Below, piece by piece: positions 22,520-33,014 of a DNA stretch of 64,000 nt. How positions within the stretch are numbered: position 1 is the first letter of the stretch; each line of letters opens with the position of its first letter. Origin of the DNA: Rugalucina vietnamica (lineage: Eukaryota; Mollusca; Bivalvia; Lucinida; Lucinidae); the NCBI GenBank assembly GCA_964017185.1, contig OZ024882.1, positions 43,817,431 to 43,881,430 of the forward strand, in the 5' to 3' direction. Position numbers and translations under genes: made by a program. The notes below the pieces were generated by a model, which was not told the origin of the DNA, made no database searches, and saw only the letters and a list, made by a program, of their open reading frames with translations.

Positions 22520-25500
22520 CTAAACTAAATTATATTCGCAAATATATCCATGTCTTTCATGACTGAAAAGAAACCCTTCGCAAGAAATATCTCCCCAGTG
22601 GCCATGTTGGTCCATTTCAAGCAGTGCACAGTCCTCGAAATTACCATGACCATCCCCCGGGGCCCAGTATGTAAATTTTGATCTATCACCTGAAATAGGT
22701 ACAAGCAAACAGGCTATCAATTCTACATCAATGTCAATGTAGCATGCACTCTACAGTATGCTCAGAACCTGTCAAGAGGGATATCCCTAGAACAAAATCT
22801 TGAATAGGGATTTTTAAAATACATGTAGTCAGTCCTTTTCCGAATCATTCATATCTACATGCCATTTTCGAGTATCTTAATAATATTAATGATGATAAAA
22901 TAATACTTTTCATTGCTATAAAAGTAAAGTATGAGTTAAGTCAATCATTATTTCCGACATTACCTGAAGACCATCTCCAATGCCCTTCAACATCTTTGTC
23001 CGTGAGTCCTATCCATACATCATTGTCCCCATGATAGAAATGCTTTCTCTGTCAAACATGAAGCACAATTAAATAGGACTGTCAGATCATGTAATGTTTT
23101 AGAGATCGCGTTATCAAGGGTTGATTTAGAATTTCGTGTTTTAAAAGCAAATATACATGTATAATGTTTCTCTTCTGAAGGAAAAGTTCAGAACGACAAA
23201 GGATCTCAGTTTTACATTATTAAGCAAAATGCATTAGTCTCTATTTATCTTTTCTTTCAGACACAATCAAATCCAATACTTACCCTCAAAGCATTATAGA
23301 CCACATTCTGCTCAGCCATTGAGCCTATGGATACTAAATGTCCTCCTCTGGTATTACAATCATGTTCGGCGTCAGGCCAGTTCCTATGTGGATCCATGTT
23401 GAACTCGTAACAACGCCCATTAACTTCCATATAGTCTCGTACACCATGTTTGCGGACTTGTGGAGGACAATGCAGCCGCGTACTTGTGGTCAGAACTACA
23501 AAGGCACAGAATGAGCACTTGAGGAATTGCCAGCATGGCTATCATTTGATTTATATTTGACGAAACAATGTGGTTATAGAAAAACATAAGTGTACCATAC
23601 TTTATAATTGGTTGGTTGATTGGAGTTTAACGTCCCACCAACAGCTAAAATCATATGGAGACGGGACCTCGGTTTATAGTCCCATCCGACGGAATGGAGA
23701 AGCCCGGGATCGAACCTGCGACCCCTGGTTTACAAGGCGAGTGACATAACCACCGCATCATGGAGGCTTCTTAATGCTTTATAATGAACTCGTGATAGTG
23801 AAAAGAAAGAGAAAGTTTTGTATATTCTGTAGTTACTTATTTTACTTGTATACCACTTCATTATAATAGCGTTTTGTTAGCAACACCTGGGATTTTGTAA
23901 TCACCGTTTGTTGACTGTGGTATTTGTGTTGCTGTTCTTAACATTGCTATTCTCTTTGTGGATGTAGCAATTGTTTTTGTCATTGTTTTCTTCATAGATG
24001 CTATTGTTGTTACTTTTATTGGAGCATTGGAAGTTGTTGTTTGTTTAGTGGACGTCGTCGACTGTGAAGAGGATGCTGTTGGAACTGCAATCAAAGCTTA
24101 TTTAAAGGGACTATTAGATCTGTAACACACAATATTGTCAGTGTATGATTAAGCTATATGAAACGCATACACACAATGTAATGCTCGTATATTGTTTCCT
24201 AAATAAAATGCATATGTTATGCCCAGAAATGCTTTTCCGCAGTAGAAAAGAAAACAAAAGCTTGAGAAAATATGAATATTCCGGAAATCGACCCGCGATG
24301 CTACTGAGAGAGGATATGATCATTACGAAAGCATGTCCATGCAATATACAGAGATTTTTAAAGTTGTAAAACTAAAAAAAAATAGTAGATTTTTTTTTTT
24401 ATTTTTCTTATTTTTGCTCAAAGTAGATTGTAGAAACACGTTAGAACCGCATCGCCGAGGCGGTTCTAACGTAACGAGTGCCCACAATCTATGTTTTAGA
24501 GCAAAAGTAAGAAAAATAGGTATACCCCTGCATACCCCAGTTTTACTATACATGTATATAAAAGTGGGGTATAATTGGGTATACATTACTAGGACATGTT
24601 ATTCTGATGAAAAGTAAAAAATAAAAAAAATAAAAAAAAATCGCAAATTGGTATTATTGGTATTTCCCTCTTTCGTATTTTCTTTTTTCCCTTTGTTTTG
24701 GAAGAAAAGTGTTGTGCTTACAGGCATCCCCCTCTAATGGATTCCCCTGACAGTTGTAGAAGTGAACTATAGACGTGTTGACAATGAACCCAATCTGTGT
24801 ATATGAAATACATTTTGTTTGTTTGCGCTATAATGGCTTACGTCCACAGTCAACAGTTGATGTCGATACGATCGGTAATCATAGCCACACTAAACCTTAA
24901 AAAGTGGATAATTGAATGCTCCAGGAAACCCTCAATAAAATACTGTAGCTTAATCCATGCCTTCTAAAATAAGCTTTAAATATGCCAAAAGCTTAGAACG
25001 TTGTGCTTACGCGATGACAATAATGACAATAGATATTGAAAACCAGAAATTATTCCTAAATTTTATGTGTTGCACTCTACTCGCTCTTTCGCGATTTACT
25101 CATAATTGTAGATAATGCTATCAAATAGGAAGCAACTTTGCGCAGTATTGTTTAAACAGAAGAAATTCAAGAATGCCGGTGCATCTACTGCAACACCATA
25201 TCACGTACGCAGAACATGCGTCCATTACGACCCCGTTAACACATACGTGACGTAGAGCCTTGCGTTTCATTGCGAAAAGGTGTTTATGTGTGTTTGATTT
25301 ATTGGTTTGTGTCCCATTTAATAATTATGGTCATGTCGGGACAGTTAGCCATGAACAGAGACAAAGCAATAAAGCGAACAAATAAGACCGCCTTTTCGCA
25401 ATAGAGAGGGACTTTCGCTAATATGTGACGAGGCCTTTAGGGTGCAAATTGACTGTAATACCTGGTTATGAAACTGAATAGCTGTCCAATTGACCGATGT

Positions 25501-25674
25501 TCCTGCTTGGAATGTTGGTTTACAATCACCATCTCTCAAGTGTCCCAACATGGTAGACAATATAAACGGTTGATAATAAACATCGGAGGTTCCGCCATGA
25601 ATACACAAGCATCCGTAGTCGGCATTTACGCCAATAACATTTGACAGAAGTTGAAAAGCTAATACAATTAACAT
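22520..25674 (-). CDS. Lectin B: secreted SH3b-like/Thr-linker/C-type lectin protein (316 aa, six exons)
   Basis: Coding exons in transcript order: 25674-25462 (213 nt), 24794-24722 (73), 24084-23887 (198), 23495-23284 (212), 23048-22964 (85), 22689-22520 (170, stop TAG). Phases 0,1,1,0,1; total 951 nt. Signal peptide MLIVLAFQLLSNVIGVNA, then DYGCLC, QPF, LGHLRDGDCKPTF, NWTAIQFHNQ and IGFIV (about 19-95), a likely SH3b-like fold. The linker (about 97-161) is rich in Thr, Ser and Lys with no cysteine, as in O-glycosylated stalks. The lectin domain (about 171-316) shows HCPPQV, GRCYEF, HDCNTRGGHLVSI, VWIGLTDKD, EDCALL and YICEYNLV. The EPN position reads DGH (in WAPGDGH) and WND reads WGD. The start fits a good context (GGGACATG). 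This gene is the clearest template for the other two. The ligand is unknown. Confidence 0.9.
23611..23768 (-). mobile_element. tRNA-derived SINE in lectin B intron 3
   Basis: Contains GTTTAACGTCCCACCAACAG, GGAGACGGGACCTCGG and, on the reverse strand, a tRNA-like head with GGTTCGATCCCGGGCTTC as the B box and GCGGTGGTTATGTCACTC near the A box. It sits between exon 3 (23887) and exon 4 (23495). Confidence 0.8.
24320..24607 (-). mobile_element. W-family hairpin MITE in lectin B intron 2
   Basis: Terminal repeats CATGTCCATGCAATATACAG and AGGACATGTTATTC. The central palindrome is GTTAGAACCGC..GCGGTTCTAAC with flanking GAGTGCCCACAATCTATG. Confidence 0.85.
25290..25345. mobile_element. SINE fragment in lectin B intron 1
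   Basis: TTGGTTTGTGTCCCATTTAA and GGTCATGTCGGGACAG resemble the body of the tRNA SINE family seen elsewhere (for example 1285-1335). Only a short fragment remains. Confidence 0.4.
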
Positions 25675-25825
25675 GTCCCTCCTTTTCCAGTGTTCTTTTA
25701 CATGTTTCTTCTTTTCTTTTCTTTTTGTATCAAATTATCATGTTATGATTAAATATGGGTCAAAGTTTATGTCACAGACAAAACTGAACAAACTGCTGGA
25801 AAGATAAGAAACAATCAACCTGTAA

Positions 25826-27357
25826 CACGGCTACCAAAGAGTTAAATGCGTAACCGCCGGTTAAGAATAGACACCCGATTCACGTCCTTCCGGTTTTGCG
25901 TGTGAGGTGCAACAAAATGTAAGCAAAACATACACTACTCGGATCGATCGATAATTATTTTGTAGTACAGAACGGTATCAAAAATCTAATAATGCTATTT
26001 TGTCACTTATTTATCATTGTTAGACAGCACCAAAACAGTTTACAACATTACTTGTTTTTGGGGGTTATTTGTTCCCTCCTTCGAAACGTGTTTCAACACG
26101 GTCAAGAACGGCAAAATACAACTAAAAATTGGACAATTTGCTGTTAAATATCATGTTTTTGTGATTGTTCCGCGACAAATTTGTAGTTATATATTAAATA
26201 AGTTACAACTGATGTCTGCCACAGTATGCACTTTTCTTAGGGTTCAACATTTATTTTTCGAAGGGAAGAAAAATGGTTAAGCATTTAATCATTAAAATAA
26301 GAAGGATTTATTTCAAGATATGTTTGAAAACCTCTGCCTGTTTTATGATATTTAACATTCTCTGTACAGCGTTTTAGATTAAAGCAAACGAAAAAAAAAA
26401 AAAAAAAAAAGAAGCAAATTACAGTATTCACAATGTTTTAAAGTCTAAGTTTTATCATAAACAGGAATACCATACATGTGAATTACAGTGTTTTGTATTG
26501 CATGTTTGTTGCAAAAATGATTGTATTTTGATATATACCAAGTATTCTCACTGCAAACATCACAAAGAAACCAATTTTGGATTTTTTTTTTTCATTTTCC
26601 TTGAGAGGGGTTGTCTATATGTATTAACTGGGTTAATTATTTTAACATTAACTCACTAAAACCATGAGCAAAAGGGAAACCAAGGTATATTTAAGGCTTT
26701 TGTATATGCAGATTCTCGTTTGTTTGTTTTTTCTTGCACACCACTGTAAGTCAAAAACCCTACAATAAAACTTGATTTGTAGAGGTAAAACCCATACAAA
26801 GATGATGAGACACTGTGATAATTAAATTGTTAAACGTAGAACTCGAGAGAGAACGTCGATTATTTTGCTATCATTCTAATGGTTAAATGCGTGACCGAAA
26901 TTTTGACACAGCTTTTAGCCACATATACATAGAATGCAGCGGTCAGTGGCAAGAAAAGTGTTCACAGAACTTATACAAAGTTAAAATCTGTTCGCTGCCT
27001 TGCCGTCCGTTTATAATGACACAATTAGCGGGGATCTAAAAATATCCATATGACTTACCCACATTTTCTTCATGTACAATGCAATCTCAACATGCATTTT
27101 GGAGGAGGGAATAAAAATCACGATTTTAAGGAGACAAATCTGGAAATCCTTTGAGTTACGATAAGATCAATATATAACTAACAAAATTGCATTGACAAAA
27201 TTTTAATAACTTTCTCCAGGTGAAAATAAATTACTTGGAAACGCGAGTTGCGAAAGTTTGTTTACCTTTTACTGCACCTCACACGCAAAACCGGAAGGAC
27301 GTGAATCGGATTTCTTTTCTTAACCGCGGTTACGCATTTAACTGTTTGGTAGCCGTG
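25826..27357. mobile_element. 1.53-kb DNA transposon-like element with terminal inverted repeats of about 85 bp
   Basis: The left end, CACGGCTACCAAAGAGTTAA, is the reverse complement (with a few differences) of the right end, TTAACTGTTTGGTAGCCGTG. The inverted match continues inward past GTTAAATGCGTAACCGC and ATTCACGTCCTTCCGGTTTT to GTGTGAGGTGCA. The interior is AT-rich with no transposase frame, so it is non-autonomous. It fills the gap between the lectin B start and the lectin C end. Confidence 0.85.
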
Positions 27358-27528
27358 AGTAAACACATCGAGCAATTTTGTATTAATGAACAATGTCTTC
27401 CTGGATAGGCATGAAATGCATCCAGTTCATTAGTGTTAAAATAACAAAATACCGTTGTCATTTTAACTTGTATGAGGAGGACACATGACCAGATTTGGTA
27501 TTTAAATAAAATTTGTACCAATGTAGGG

Positions 27529-27669
27529 ATCAAAAATGATTTTCCATTCATTAATGTTCGCTAGGTCCCGACGGGAATGCTGAAAACCGAGGGCGTATCC
27601 AGAGGTTATCAACACTCCGGCCCGAGGGACCTAGCGAAAGTTAATGAATGACAAAATCATTTTTGATCG
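27529..27669. mobile_element. Short palindromic element (MITE-like)
   Basis: AAAAATGATTTTCCATTCAT on the left pairs with ATGAATGACAAAATCATTTT on the right. Inside, GTTCGCTAGGTCCC pairs with GGGACCTAGCGAA. The inverted match is about 40 bp per arm over 140 bp. Confidence 0.75.
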
Positions 27670-28053
27670 TTATTATTGCATAAATTCTGCAAAAACGAAA
27701 GAAAAAATGGTGCACTATACTTTACAGACTCATCACATTCATACGCGAAAGAGCCTTCATTTTGTATGCTCGTTCTGGGCGGACTTAAGTTTATCAGCAC
27801 GATAACGAGCATAAGTGAAAGCACGTGTGCGCGTGAATTGCAACACTAATACGTGACTTTCTCTTTAATAAACGGCTGTTAATATCTTGTGACACGGGTA
27901 TGGGTATTTTTTCAATCAGCTATATAGATCTATGAACAGTTTAACAACCGTGCTCAGTTGAGCTGAGAACGCAGAAAAAAATAACGTCGGGAGCAGGCAA
28001 GAAAATTAAACAAGCAAACTGTAGTTTCATAATAATTGTATGTATTCTCAAAT

Positions 28054-31000
28054 TTATATCTTATTATATTCACAAATATAGGCGTGTCCTATTAGGTTTA
28101 TAAGTAAACCTTCGCACGTATAATCGCCCCAGTGTCCATATTCATTCATATCAATCATTACACAATCTTCCAGGGCACCGAAGGCCCCGGGCTGATCCAA
28201 AGCCCAGTACGTGAAATTGACCCTCTCACCTGAAAATATGATACATTTTAAACCAGGCCCCGCTGAGACTAAAATTTATCCTGCTCATAAAAGTTAAAAT
28301 GCCAACAATTGTTGGCATTTTAACATTTATGAGCAGGATAAATTACATGCTTTTGAGTTCTAAACCTTCAATTTCAATATATTTGGGCTATTTCAGTATT
28401 TATGAGGATTTTATATTTCAAGCTCAGCTGAGTTGAGCATGAAAAAAGTTTTATAAACTAGGGGCCAGGTCTTATGTTATAGTTAGCCACTGACACCATT
28501 ACGAAAATATGCTCATTCAATATACGTGTGAATTACTTTTCAGCTGCAAAACTCGTAAACATTTCAGATTTGAAAAAAAAAAAAAAAATGATATTCTTTT
28601 CTTATTTTTGATCAAAACAAAGATTGTGGGTACATATCAGAACAGCCTAACAAGTACCTACAATACCGGTATATGTTTTAGAGCAAAAATAAGAAAAAAA
28701 ATGTATACCCCTGTATAACCCAATTTTACTATATAAAAATGGGGTGTGAGGGTGTATTTGCATGGACAATTTTCCAATTTCCCTAAGACCTTTGCTGATC
28801 CAGGGTCCAGTACGAGTAGATGAAATTCACCATCTCACCCGAAACATCAGGAAAACATGTCCGTGTGATGTATACCCCCTTGAACCCCACTTTTATATAG
28901 ATAAACTGGGGTATGCTCGGGTATGCAGGGGTATACCTATTTTTCTTATTTTTGCTCCAAAACGTAGATTGTGGGTACTCGTTAGAACCGCCTCGGCGAG
29001 GTGGTTCTAACGTGTACCCACATTCTATGTTTTGAGTAAATATAAGAAAAATATAAAACTTTTCCTACTGAAAATTTTCATTTGTTACAACATTAAAAAT
29101 CTCTGTATATTGCATGGGCGTGTTTTCGTAATGACAGGAAAAAAAATATAGGACTAAAAAGTTGTGTTTTGTTTATACGACATAGCATATTCAAGATGTT
29201 CTTGACTTATCGGTTTAGTTCGTTTTGTGCCCAAAGAGGAAAAATCAACGATATCTCATTTTTTTATAATACACCCTTGGCAGATGTTTGTTATATGCCA
29301 CTAACCGGATGTCCAGGTCCAGTGTCCCTCGTGGTGCCGATCTGTTAATCCTATCCACACTCCGTCATATTGGTGAAAATGTAAATCCTGTAATGACATT
29401 TGAAGCAAATAAACAGTTTTGAAATGCGTGTCGAATCCATTCTATTCAGATTTGTAACCACTGCTCCCCCACCTACGGGGAAGGGAGGGCGGGGTTAATG
29501 ATTTTTCAGCTTTCAGAGCCCTGCTGTGAACCCCACCCCCAGGGGGCAAACTGGAGGTCAAAACTTTGCTTTTTGCCCCGCCCTTCGCAATAGAAAATCT
29601 CCCCGGGGTAAGGATCCTAATGTCAAAACCCCGTCATTTCCCCTGCACTTAGAGGACACTCGAAAAGTAATTGCCCTGCACTTTAACCCGGCTATCCCCC
29701 ACTCTTCCCCATAGGTATGTGTGTGTATGTGGGGGGGCGCAGTAGTTACAAATGACTGGTGCATTACTTCAATATACAACAATCTCTGTCAGATAAAATG
29801 CCCATAAACATGATTAATCTTAAAGCAAGACCGATGACAGTACCTGCTTGTCTACGATATTTCTGATATGTTTTATTAATCTCTTCAATACGAGCCGTCG
29901 CATGGGAAAACTAACAATCTGCATAGGCGAAAACAAAGGCGCAGATCAGCTTCGCACTAAATGCAAAGCTAATCATTGGCAGCATCTTTGTGTTCGCTAC
30001 ATGGATAGTACTATTCTTTTACTTTCTAAATCCAAAATTTTCAGCCTCTAACCATATTCTGTAACTGTACAGCCTGGTCTGTGCCAGACCTAGTCGGAAC
30101 CCAAATCGCACAGGCTCGTTCATCACGTATCCATGTTAGCAGCTTTGTCTATTCTCACTGGCTGCTGATTGGTCATAAGTAAACTCTTTCCGGATATAGA
30201 AAAAATTTAAAGAGCAACAAGACGGTTGCGCTGAAGAAGACAGTGTTGCAAAATGGCTATAATACGTAATTATCTCTCATGCAATCACTAAAGATTTATT
30301 TAAAACATTTTGGTCATGAAAGAATTATGTTCATATACGCTTAATTACATGTAAGACCCACAGTGATCTGATCTAAGATTACGAGAAGGCTTATAAGCTC
30401 CTCATCCACAAAGATCTAAAAATTCCTACCACTAAACTCTTGAAGATGAAATTTTGTTCCTCCATGGAGCTAATGGACACGAGGTGACCTCCCTTTTCTT
30501 GACAGTTCTTTTCAGCGTCCGGCCACGTTCTGCTTAGTTGTCCACCGACGTTAAATTCGTAACAGTGGTCTTTGAAAACCCGCAGAAATCTGTTTCTAGA
30601 CACCCTAAATGGGCACTGTGCTGTTGAGGCTTTTGAGGAAAATAAGTGGAACATAAATTTTAGTTAGGGCCTTTCTTGGTACTAAGTTGGTAGTATGAAA
30701 TGAAACGACTTCTTTTTGTATAAAGAATGTGGAGCTTTTTTACATGCACACGGACTACGCATGAAAGCACACCGGCTTCCAATATCTCTGTACATTTTTA
30801 AGAGATCTGGGGAGACAATTTTATGTTGGCAGTCAAATCGTATTGTCGAACGTAACAAAGACACTCAGTATGATCGATGTAGTTGGTGATTAGTTGGTAA
30901 AAGTAACCTTCACATAATCATGGCGCAAGGCAGATAGCACATAGTGATGTTGGTATTAAAACCATAAAACGCTCAGTACATGCCCCTACCCTACAGATTT

Positions 31001-31686
31001 ACTCCAAAACTCATTGAACGTGACACCAAATGTGCTCATTCATTGGGTGTTGTCACGTTCAATGATCATTCTATGGAATACATATACAGTGAAATCTATA
31101 AGGTGGCACCTTGTAGAATACATGAACATGCTGAACTGTGTACGTGTACCTGTTGTCGCCCTTGTCGTTGGTGCTGTGCTTCCTGTTGTGGCTGAGACTA
31201 GACCGTGGTGTGTTGTCACTGCAACAAGAAGATTTGTTTTTTACTTTGCAAGTTACACTGTATGTAAGGATTCCTCTTAGGGGGGGGGGTGGACAGGGGG
31301 GGCGGGGGTACGGGAGAGAGGGGGCGGGAAGCGGGGGAGAGGGGGAGGGAAGTGGGGAGAGAGGGGGAGGGAAGCGGGGAGATAGGGGGAGGGAAGCGGG
31401 GAGAGAGGGGGAGGGAAGAGGGGAGAGAGAGGGGGAGGGAAGCAAGGAGAGAGGGGGAGGGAAGTGGGGATAGAGGGGGAGGGAAGCGGGGAGAGAGGGG
31501 GGGAGGGAATCGGGGATTGGATAGCCCCCTGTCCACCCCCACTCTTAGGCGCTGGTAGCTGATTGTTTGCATGTTGCTAAAGACACTGTATTAGCATTTT
31601 TATAAGTTTATAAGGACGAAGGACTTGAAGTGAATATAAACCTCCGCCAAAACCCCCAGATGTCTCGATGTCCTTTTAAAATACCC

Positions 31687-31725
<39 letters not shown>

Positions 31726-32353
31726 CCAGCGAATGGCGTTCAACAGTGTCTCACGATTTCTACATACGACTGAGGCTTTAGTAGGTACCGGTCCATCATT
31801 TTAGTTCAAAGTGCGCGTGTAAAAAATATACCTGTCAATAGTGATACTGGTACTTTAAATTACTCACAAATACTCACAAACGTCAGTGCTTGAAGGGGTC
31901 CCGGAGCAGCTATAGTGCTGTAGTGCAGGGGTTATCGAAACAAACCCCATCTGCAAAACAAATTACATTTATTTAGATTTGTTGTTGACTAGATAACTAA
32001 TCTAGACAAGCTGCTCACGTGAAAACTGGTTGCTTGGCGTACTGCATTAATTACAATTAATTACAATTATAGTTTTAATTACCCCTACCCTGCGAACAAC
32101 AAAAAAATAAAGATGGTCTTTCTTAAACGAATACCTGGTTATTAAACTGTATAGCAGTCCAGTTTGCCGTGGTCCAGACAGGGTAAGTCGGCTTGCACAC
32201 CCCGTTACCCAGGAGTCCAAGTATTGTTGAAGTCACAAACGGTTGAGGAAACACGATCGAACCACCGCCGTGGTTACACAAACACTGGTAATCCCCAGCC
32301 ACCACATCCAAGAGGCATAGTAACGTCCAAGTCATTAAAATTAGCATTTTCAT
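28054..32353 (-). CDS. Lectin C: secreted SH3b-like/Thr-linker/C-type lectin protein (272 aa, six exons)
   Basis: Coding exons in transcript order: 32353-32135 (219 nt), 31950-31878 (73), 31218-31150 (69), 30629-30430 (200), 29387-29306 (82), 28229-28054 (176, stop TAA). Phases 0,1,1,0,1; total 819 nt. Signal peptide MKMLILMTWTLLCLLDVVAG, then DYQCLC, QPF, LGLLGNGVCKPTY, NWTAIQFNNQ and MGFVS. The Thr-rich linker is only 69 nt, against 159 and 198 in A and B. The lectin domain shows AQCPFRV, DHCYEF, KNCQEKGGHLVSI, VWIGLTDRH, EDCVM and YICEYNKI. The EPN position reads QPG (in WALDQPG) and WND reads WGD. For exon 4 a second acceptor 9 nt downstream (ACAG) is also in phase; I took the upstream AAAAG. 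It is the most divergent of the three. Intron 2 holds a purine/pyrimidine minisatellite and intron 5 a relic of exon 6. Confidence 0.86.
28250..28470. mobile_element. L-family hairpin MITE
   Basis: Core palindrome AAAATGCCAACAATTGTTGG continuing to CATTTTAAC, flanked by TTTATCCTGCTCAT and ATGAGCAGGATAAA. The right end is GCTCAGCTGAGTTGAGCATG and TTTTATAAACTAGGGG. It lies just inside lectin C intron 5. Other copies are at 35964 and 61747. Confidence 0.8.
28558..28775 (-). mobile_element. Decayed W-family hairpin MITE
   Basis: GATTGTGGGTACATATCAGA and AGCAAAAATAAGAAAAAAAA match the family, but the palindrome arms have diverged. The right end is TTGCATGGACAATTTTCC. Confidence 0.65.
28788..28841 (-). 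pseudogene. Relic of a lectin last exon (duplicate of the start of lectin C exon 6)
   Basis: On the minus strand this reads GGTGAGATGGTGAATTTCAT onward, then TACTGGACCCTGGATCAGC. It matches the first 50 or so bases of lectin C exon 6 (peptide GEMVNF..YWTLDQ against GERVNFTYWALDQ). The acceptor AG has become GG, and one codon or so is inserted before YW. It breaks off after about 55 bp and is hemmed in by two W-family MITEs. It is not part of the lectin C model. Confidence 0.75.
28845..29137 (+). mobile_element. W-family hairpin MITE
   Basis: Left end CAGGAAAACATGTCCGTG, right end GCATGGGCGTGTTTTCGTAA. Central palindrome TTAGAACCGCCTCGGCGAGG continuing to TGGTTCTAAC. It adjoins the lectin exon relic. 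Confidence 0.9.
29455..29765. repeat. Dispersed repeat (CCCC/GGGG-rich family, copy 1)
   Basis: Shares CTACGGGGAAGGG, TTTTGCCCCGCCC, CCCTGCACTTTAACCCGGCT and an end ACAAATGACTGGTGCAT with 48403-48724 and with the interrupted copy around 58025-58590. Open frames here are not genes. It lies in lectin C intron 4. Confidence 0.75.
29892..30118 (+). mobile_element. G-family hairpin MITE in lectin C intron 4
   Basis: Left end GAGCCGTCGCATGGGAAAAC, then TGCATAGGCGAAAACAAAGG. The palindromic core is diverged (GCGCAGATCAGCTTCGCA then GCAAAGCTAATC), and the right part is GTGCCAGACCTAGTCGG. Confidence 0.8.
31012..31063. repeat. Short palindrome in lectin C intron 3
   Basis: CATTGAACGTGACACC and GGTGTTGTCACGTTCAATG are near-perfect inverted partners separated by about 17 bp. 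Confidence 0.6.
31281..31540 (+). repeat. G-rich purine minisatellite with flanking inverted repeat (lectin C intron 2)
   Basis: About ten units of roughly 22-24 bp built on GGGGGAGGGAAGCGGGGAGA. The plus strand is nearly all purine, so the lectin C pre-mRNA carries a C/T-rich tract 60-320 nt upstream of the exon 3 acceptor at 31218. The array is bracketed by GGTGGACAGGGGGG (about 31290) and CCCCCTGTCCACCCCC (about 31526), an inverted pair. Long open frames on both strands here are low-complexity artefacts. Confidence 0.9.
31689..31722. repeat. Poly-T tract
   Basis: A run of more than 30 T in lectin C intron 2. It could be the poly-A tail of an old minus-strand retroelement, but no body is recognised. 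Confidence 0.7.
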
Positions 32354-33014
32354 TCCTTTTGTTTTCCTTTTCAGTTGAATTTATGTTTTATCCATTATAG
32401 TAAACTTCAAGCCATTTTTGTATCTGTGTGTGTGTAAAAGGGACATCTTAAAGCAAAGATAAGAAAACAAAAATAAGAGACAAGTTTATCAATGATGCTT
32501 TTACAAAAGGACATTTAATAGGTCAGAATCAAAACTGTTATCGTGAAAAGGAAATTGTTTTTAACTTTCGCTTGCGCAGTATTGCAGCCAGACATCTTTA
32601 GAAATCCCTCAAAAGCGTGAAGTGGTGTTATACTTTCAGATATTATTACACCAGCTTACTTTAAAACGTCGGACGCAGTAATGCAGTAATGCTTCACATG
32701 TGTGCGGCTTTAATTTATACTCAGTGTCTCCCTGATTTCCATTTTAAGGCCAAAGACCCTTAACGGTCATAATCTAGGATGGCTGAAAATCTGCTTTTCT
32801 CGCTTATATTTACTTCGAACTCAGTGCAACTGGGGCGAATGTCACCTCAACCAATATTTCATGGTTCAGTGAATGATGATAGGAAAAATGATGAGAAATT
32901 TTGCGTGAAGGTGAATTATGTCTACTCAGTAATTCGGCGCCAAGCACATGTTATAAATGCCGTAATAATTGCCTTTAATACATGTATCAATATTTCCGCC
33001 CTATTTTCTGTCAT
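32354..33014. other. Upstream flank of lectin C
   Basis: AT-rich sequence before the lectin C start. No TATA box in a convincing position was recognised and no exon is supported. An open frame at 32779-33030 has no homology signal or splice context. Confidence 0.35.

Noticed and set aside
28788..28841. Functional alternative last exon of lectin C
   Set aside because: The acceptor is lost and the exon breaks off after about 55 bp without a stop or the final cysteines.
31071..31572. Long Pro/Ser-Leu-rich (minus) and Gly/Arg/Glu-rich (plus) open frames
   Set aside because: They are translations of the purine minisatellite in lectin C intron 2. All frames stay open because the repeat lacks stops.
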